Shown here: piece by piece, positions 62,522-64,000 of the stretch
Layout: each line of letters begins with the position of its first letter
How positions within the stretch are numbered: the first letter of the stretch is position 1
Assembly (NCBI RefSeq): GCF_022581195.2
Contig: NC_061455.1
Span: 7,374,120-7,438,119, forward strand
Direction: 5' to 3'
DNA length: 64,000 nucleotides
DNA from: Helicoverpa zea
Lineage: Eukaryota > Arthropoda > Insecta > Lepidoptera > Noctuidae
Translations under genes and position numbers: made by a program
Notes under the pieces: model-generated
Database searches by the model: none
Told to the model about the DNA's origin: nothing
What the model saw: only the letters and a program-made list of their open reading frames with translations

Positions 62522-64000
62522 TCATTTATTATTTTTATTTATGTAATTATTTATTGCGTCAGCTATTTTGTTTCCGACTTTTACCAATTGCAGCGTCGCC
62601 TCGGCTTGTACCTTGGCTGCCTCAGCCTGCATCTTGGCAGCATCTGCTTGCGCTTGAGCAGCAGTTGCCAGCATCTAAAAAACGTTGGATTTACTGAATG
62701 TGTCTTAATGTTCTCTAGCATGCTAGTGTGTATAATAATTAAGAGGAAATTTACACTATAACACACCTTCATTGTAGCAGCATTTGCTTCTGCAACTGCT
62801 AGAAATTCTCGTCGAGCTGCACTATATTGCTCAGAAACACTTTGGCGAGGATTCAGATCTGAAAATACCCAAAATTATTGGTATTGTAGGAATTATTGGC
62901 TGACCCACCTGCAGAACTAATGTTTTTATTATAAATAAAATTTAAGCTTACTCCTCTTTCTTCTGGGTCTCTGTCGCAGTGGTGGTGTTGATGATGCAAC
63001 AGTTTCTGTCCTTCTGCCACGTACTGCTGGAATTATCAATTATAACACATTAAATAAAAATCAATGAAAATAAACATAGGTGAGCAAAATAACTGCAACT
63101 TACTCATTTGTAGTACTGGCGACTGAGGGGCATCTTGCACTTGTTCTTGGATGGGTGGTGGTGAAGAACCAGCCGTTGCTCTGCTGTCATTGATTGCTAA
63201 AATATTTTGTTAATTAATATTTTGGTAACATTAGTGTACAGATGTATACACATAATAAAATATATTATAGCAGTAACCAACTAGTTACTAAAAACTCCAA
63301 CTTACTTGTTTCAGTCGGTAACAATTCCACAAAATCTCTAGCTGTAATAAAATAAATAGTAACATTAAAATTAAAATAATTATATTTTGAATTGAGTACC
63401 TATTAATTTAAAAACTTACCCTGAGAATGAGGTAAGGTGAGAACCTCAGAGATTACCACCCCAGCCTCCATCTCATGTTGTAATAACTGTAAATAACAAT
63501 AAAAGTATTTTTAGTGTTATCAACATTCAAAGATTGAGAATATTAAATTGTATTGAATACAATAATCACAACTTACATCTTCCTCTGGCATAGCGTCCGG
63601 GCAGTCTGTCCCAAAGGAATAATCTGCCCCAACTATTGAAATTATCCGGCTCTCGGCCTCGGTCAGGGGAGCAGTGCTGACGCCTCGGTTGCCGGTACGT
63701 TTTTGTTCTTTTTTTAATTTTGCCGCCTTACTGCAAGCGCGGCTTTTTAAGTCTCTCCAAACCTACAATTAGAATAATTAACTCAAGTAAATAATAAAAA
63801 AAAACTGACGTGGCATGTACATGCTTATAATTAAAACCAATTCAATCTTTGAAAAAGACTTACCGTCATCCACTGCTCTGGTGTCTTTCTAGACCCGTTA
63901 GGGAGATTATTGAGCTCCTCGGCAACCTCCCTCCAGCCCGTTTCGAAATTTTCCCGGCCCTGCAAGCCGGTAAATTTCCGCGTGTGCAAATATGGACGCG
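62522..64000 (-). CDS. Harbinger Myb/SANT-like DNA-binding partner protein, 5' partial
   Basis: Eight exons on the minus strand can be joined: 64000-63864, 63762-63577, 63486-63420, 63341-63306, 63196-63104, 63026-62952, 62858-62767 and 62674-62522. Every intron is 77-109 bases with GT-AG ends and all phases fit, giving 278 visible residues; the N-terminus lies beyond the window. The start of the visible part (KFTGLQGRENFETGW, RKTPEQWMTVWRDLKSRA, AKLKKEQKRTGN) matches the Myb/SANT-like trihelix domain of Harbinger accessory proteins. The middle is acidic and Ser/Pro-rich. Near residues 185-195 there is a basic PRRKRNL patch, a plausible nuclear localisation signal. The C-terminus is an Ala/Gln/Glu-rich helix (AAQAQADAAKMQAEAAKVQ). 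It likely binds element ends and recruits the transposase. Confidence 0.8.

Larger units (their letters stand above)
60750..64000. mobile_element. second Harbinger transposon, both genes intact, cut by window end
   Basis: A plus-strand transposase (61035-62469) and a minus-strand Myb/SANT-like partner (62522 to beyond 64000) are convergent, with 52 bases between stop codons. This is the standard two-gene Harbinger layout. The left terminus may be near GGGCCTGCAGTCTCGAC at about 60750, but the right terminus lies outside the window, so neither the inverted repeats nor a target duplication can be checked. The left boundary given is provisional. Confidence 0.65.

Overview
The window looks like nuclear DNA from a moth or butterfly. 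It is AT-rich, with split genes and GT-AG introns, and its dispersed repeats are typical of Lepidoptera: GTCT-rich elements, tRNA-derived SINEs, LINE 3' ends with GAT tails, Helitron-like copies that begin TC and end CTAG or CTAA, and PIF/Harbinger DNA transposons. Nothing resembles bacterial operons, and most long open frames are chance frames in intergenic or intronic DNA. The species is not identified.

Only one host gene is clearly supported: a two-exon, minus-strand gene at 24139-27629. It encodes a 787-residue single-pass membrane protein with leucine-rich repeats and one Ig domain, of the Kekkon type. Its splice junction keeps the reading frame exactly. At the left edge (21-497, plus strand) two coding-looking segments join in frame, stop at 497 and are followed by a polyadenylation hexamer at 824. 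They may be the last exons of an unrecognised gene that starts outside the window.

The rest is intergenic or intronic DNA dominated by mobile elements. At about 12.2-16.4 kb lies a Harbinger element with 26-bp terminal inverted repeats and an intact five-exon transposase (373 aa, DDE residues present). Its DNA-binding partner gene survives only as a tandemly duplicated tail, and SINE and Helitron fragments have inserted into it. A long-armed 320-bp MITE flanked by TTA follows. At 29470-31096 is a giant foldback element with arms of about 555 bp flanked by TA. At 48.3-51.0 kb is a composite element with 320-bp tandem units and a second large inverted repeat. Several 5'-truncated retro-insertions are scattered through the window, two with clear target-site duplications.

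The right end (about 60.7 kb to the window end) holds a second, unrelated Harbinger element in which both genes look intact. A five-exon transposase on the plus strand (366 aa) faces, tail to tail and 52 bp away, an intron-rich minus-strand gene for a Myb/SANT-like DNA-binding partner whose 5' end lies beyond the window. In known Harbinger systems the Myb-like protein binds element DNA and helps bring the transposase into the nucleus, so this pair is the best candidate here for a working genetic system.
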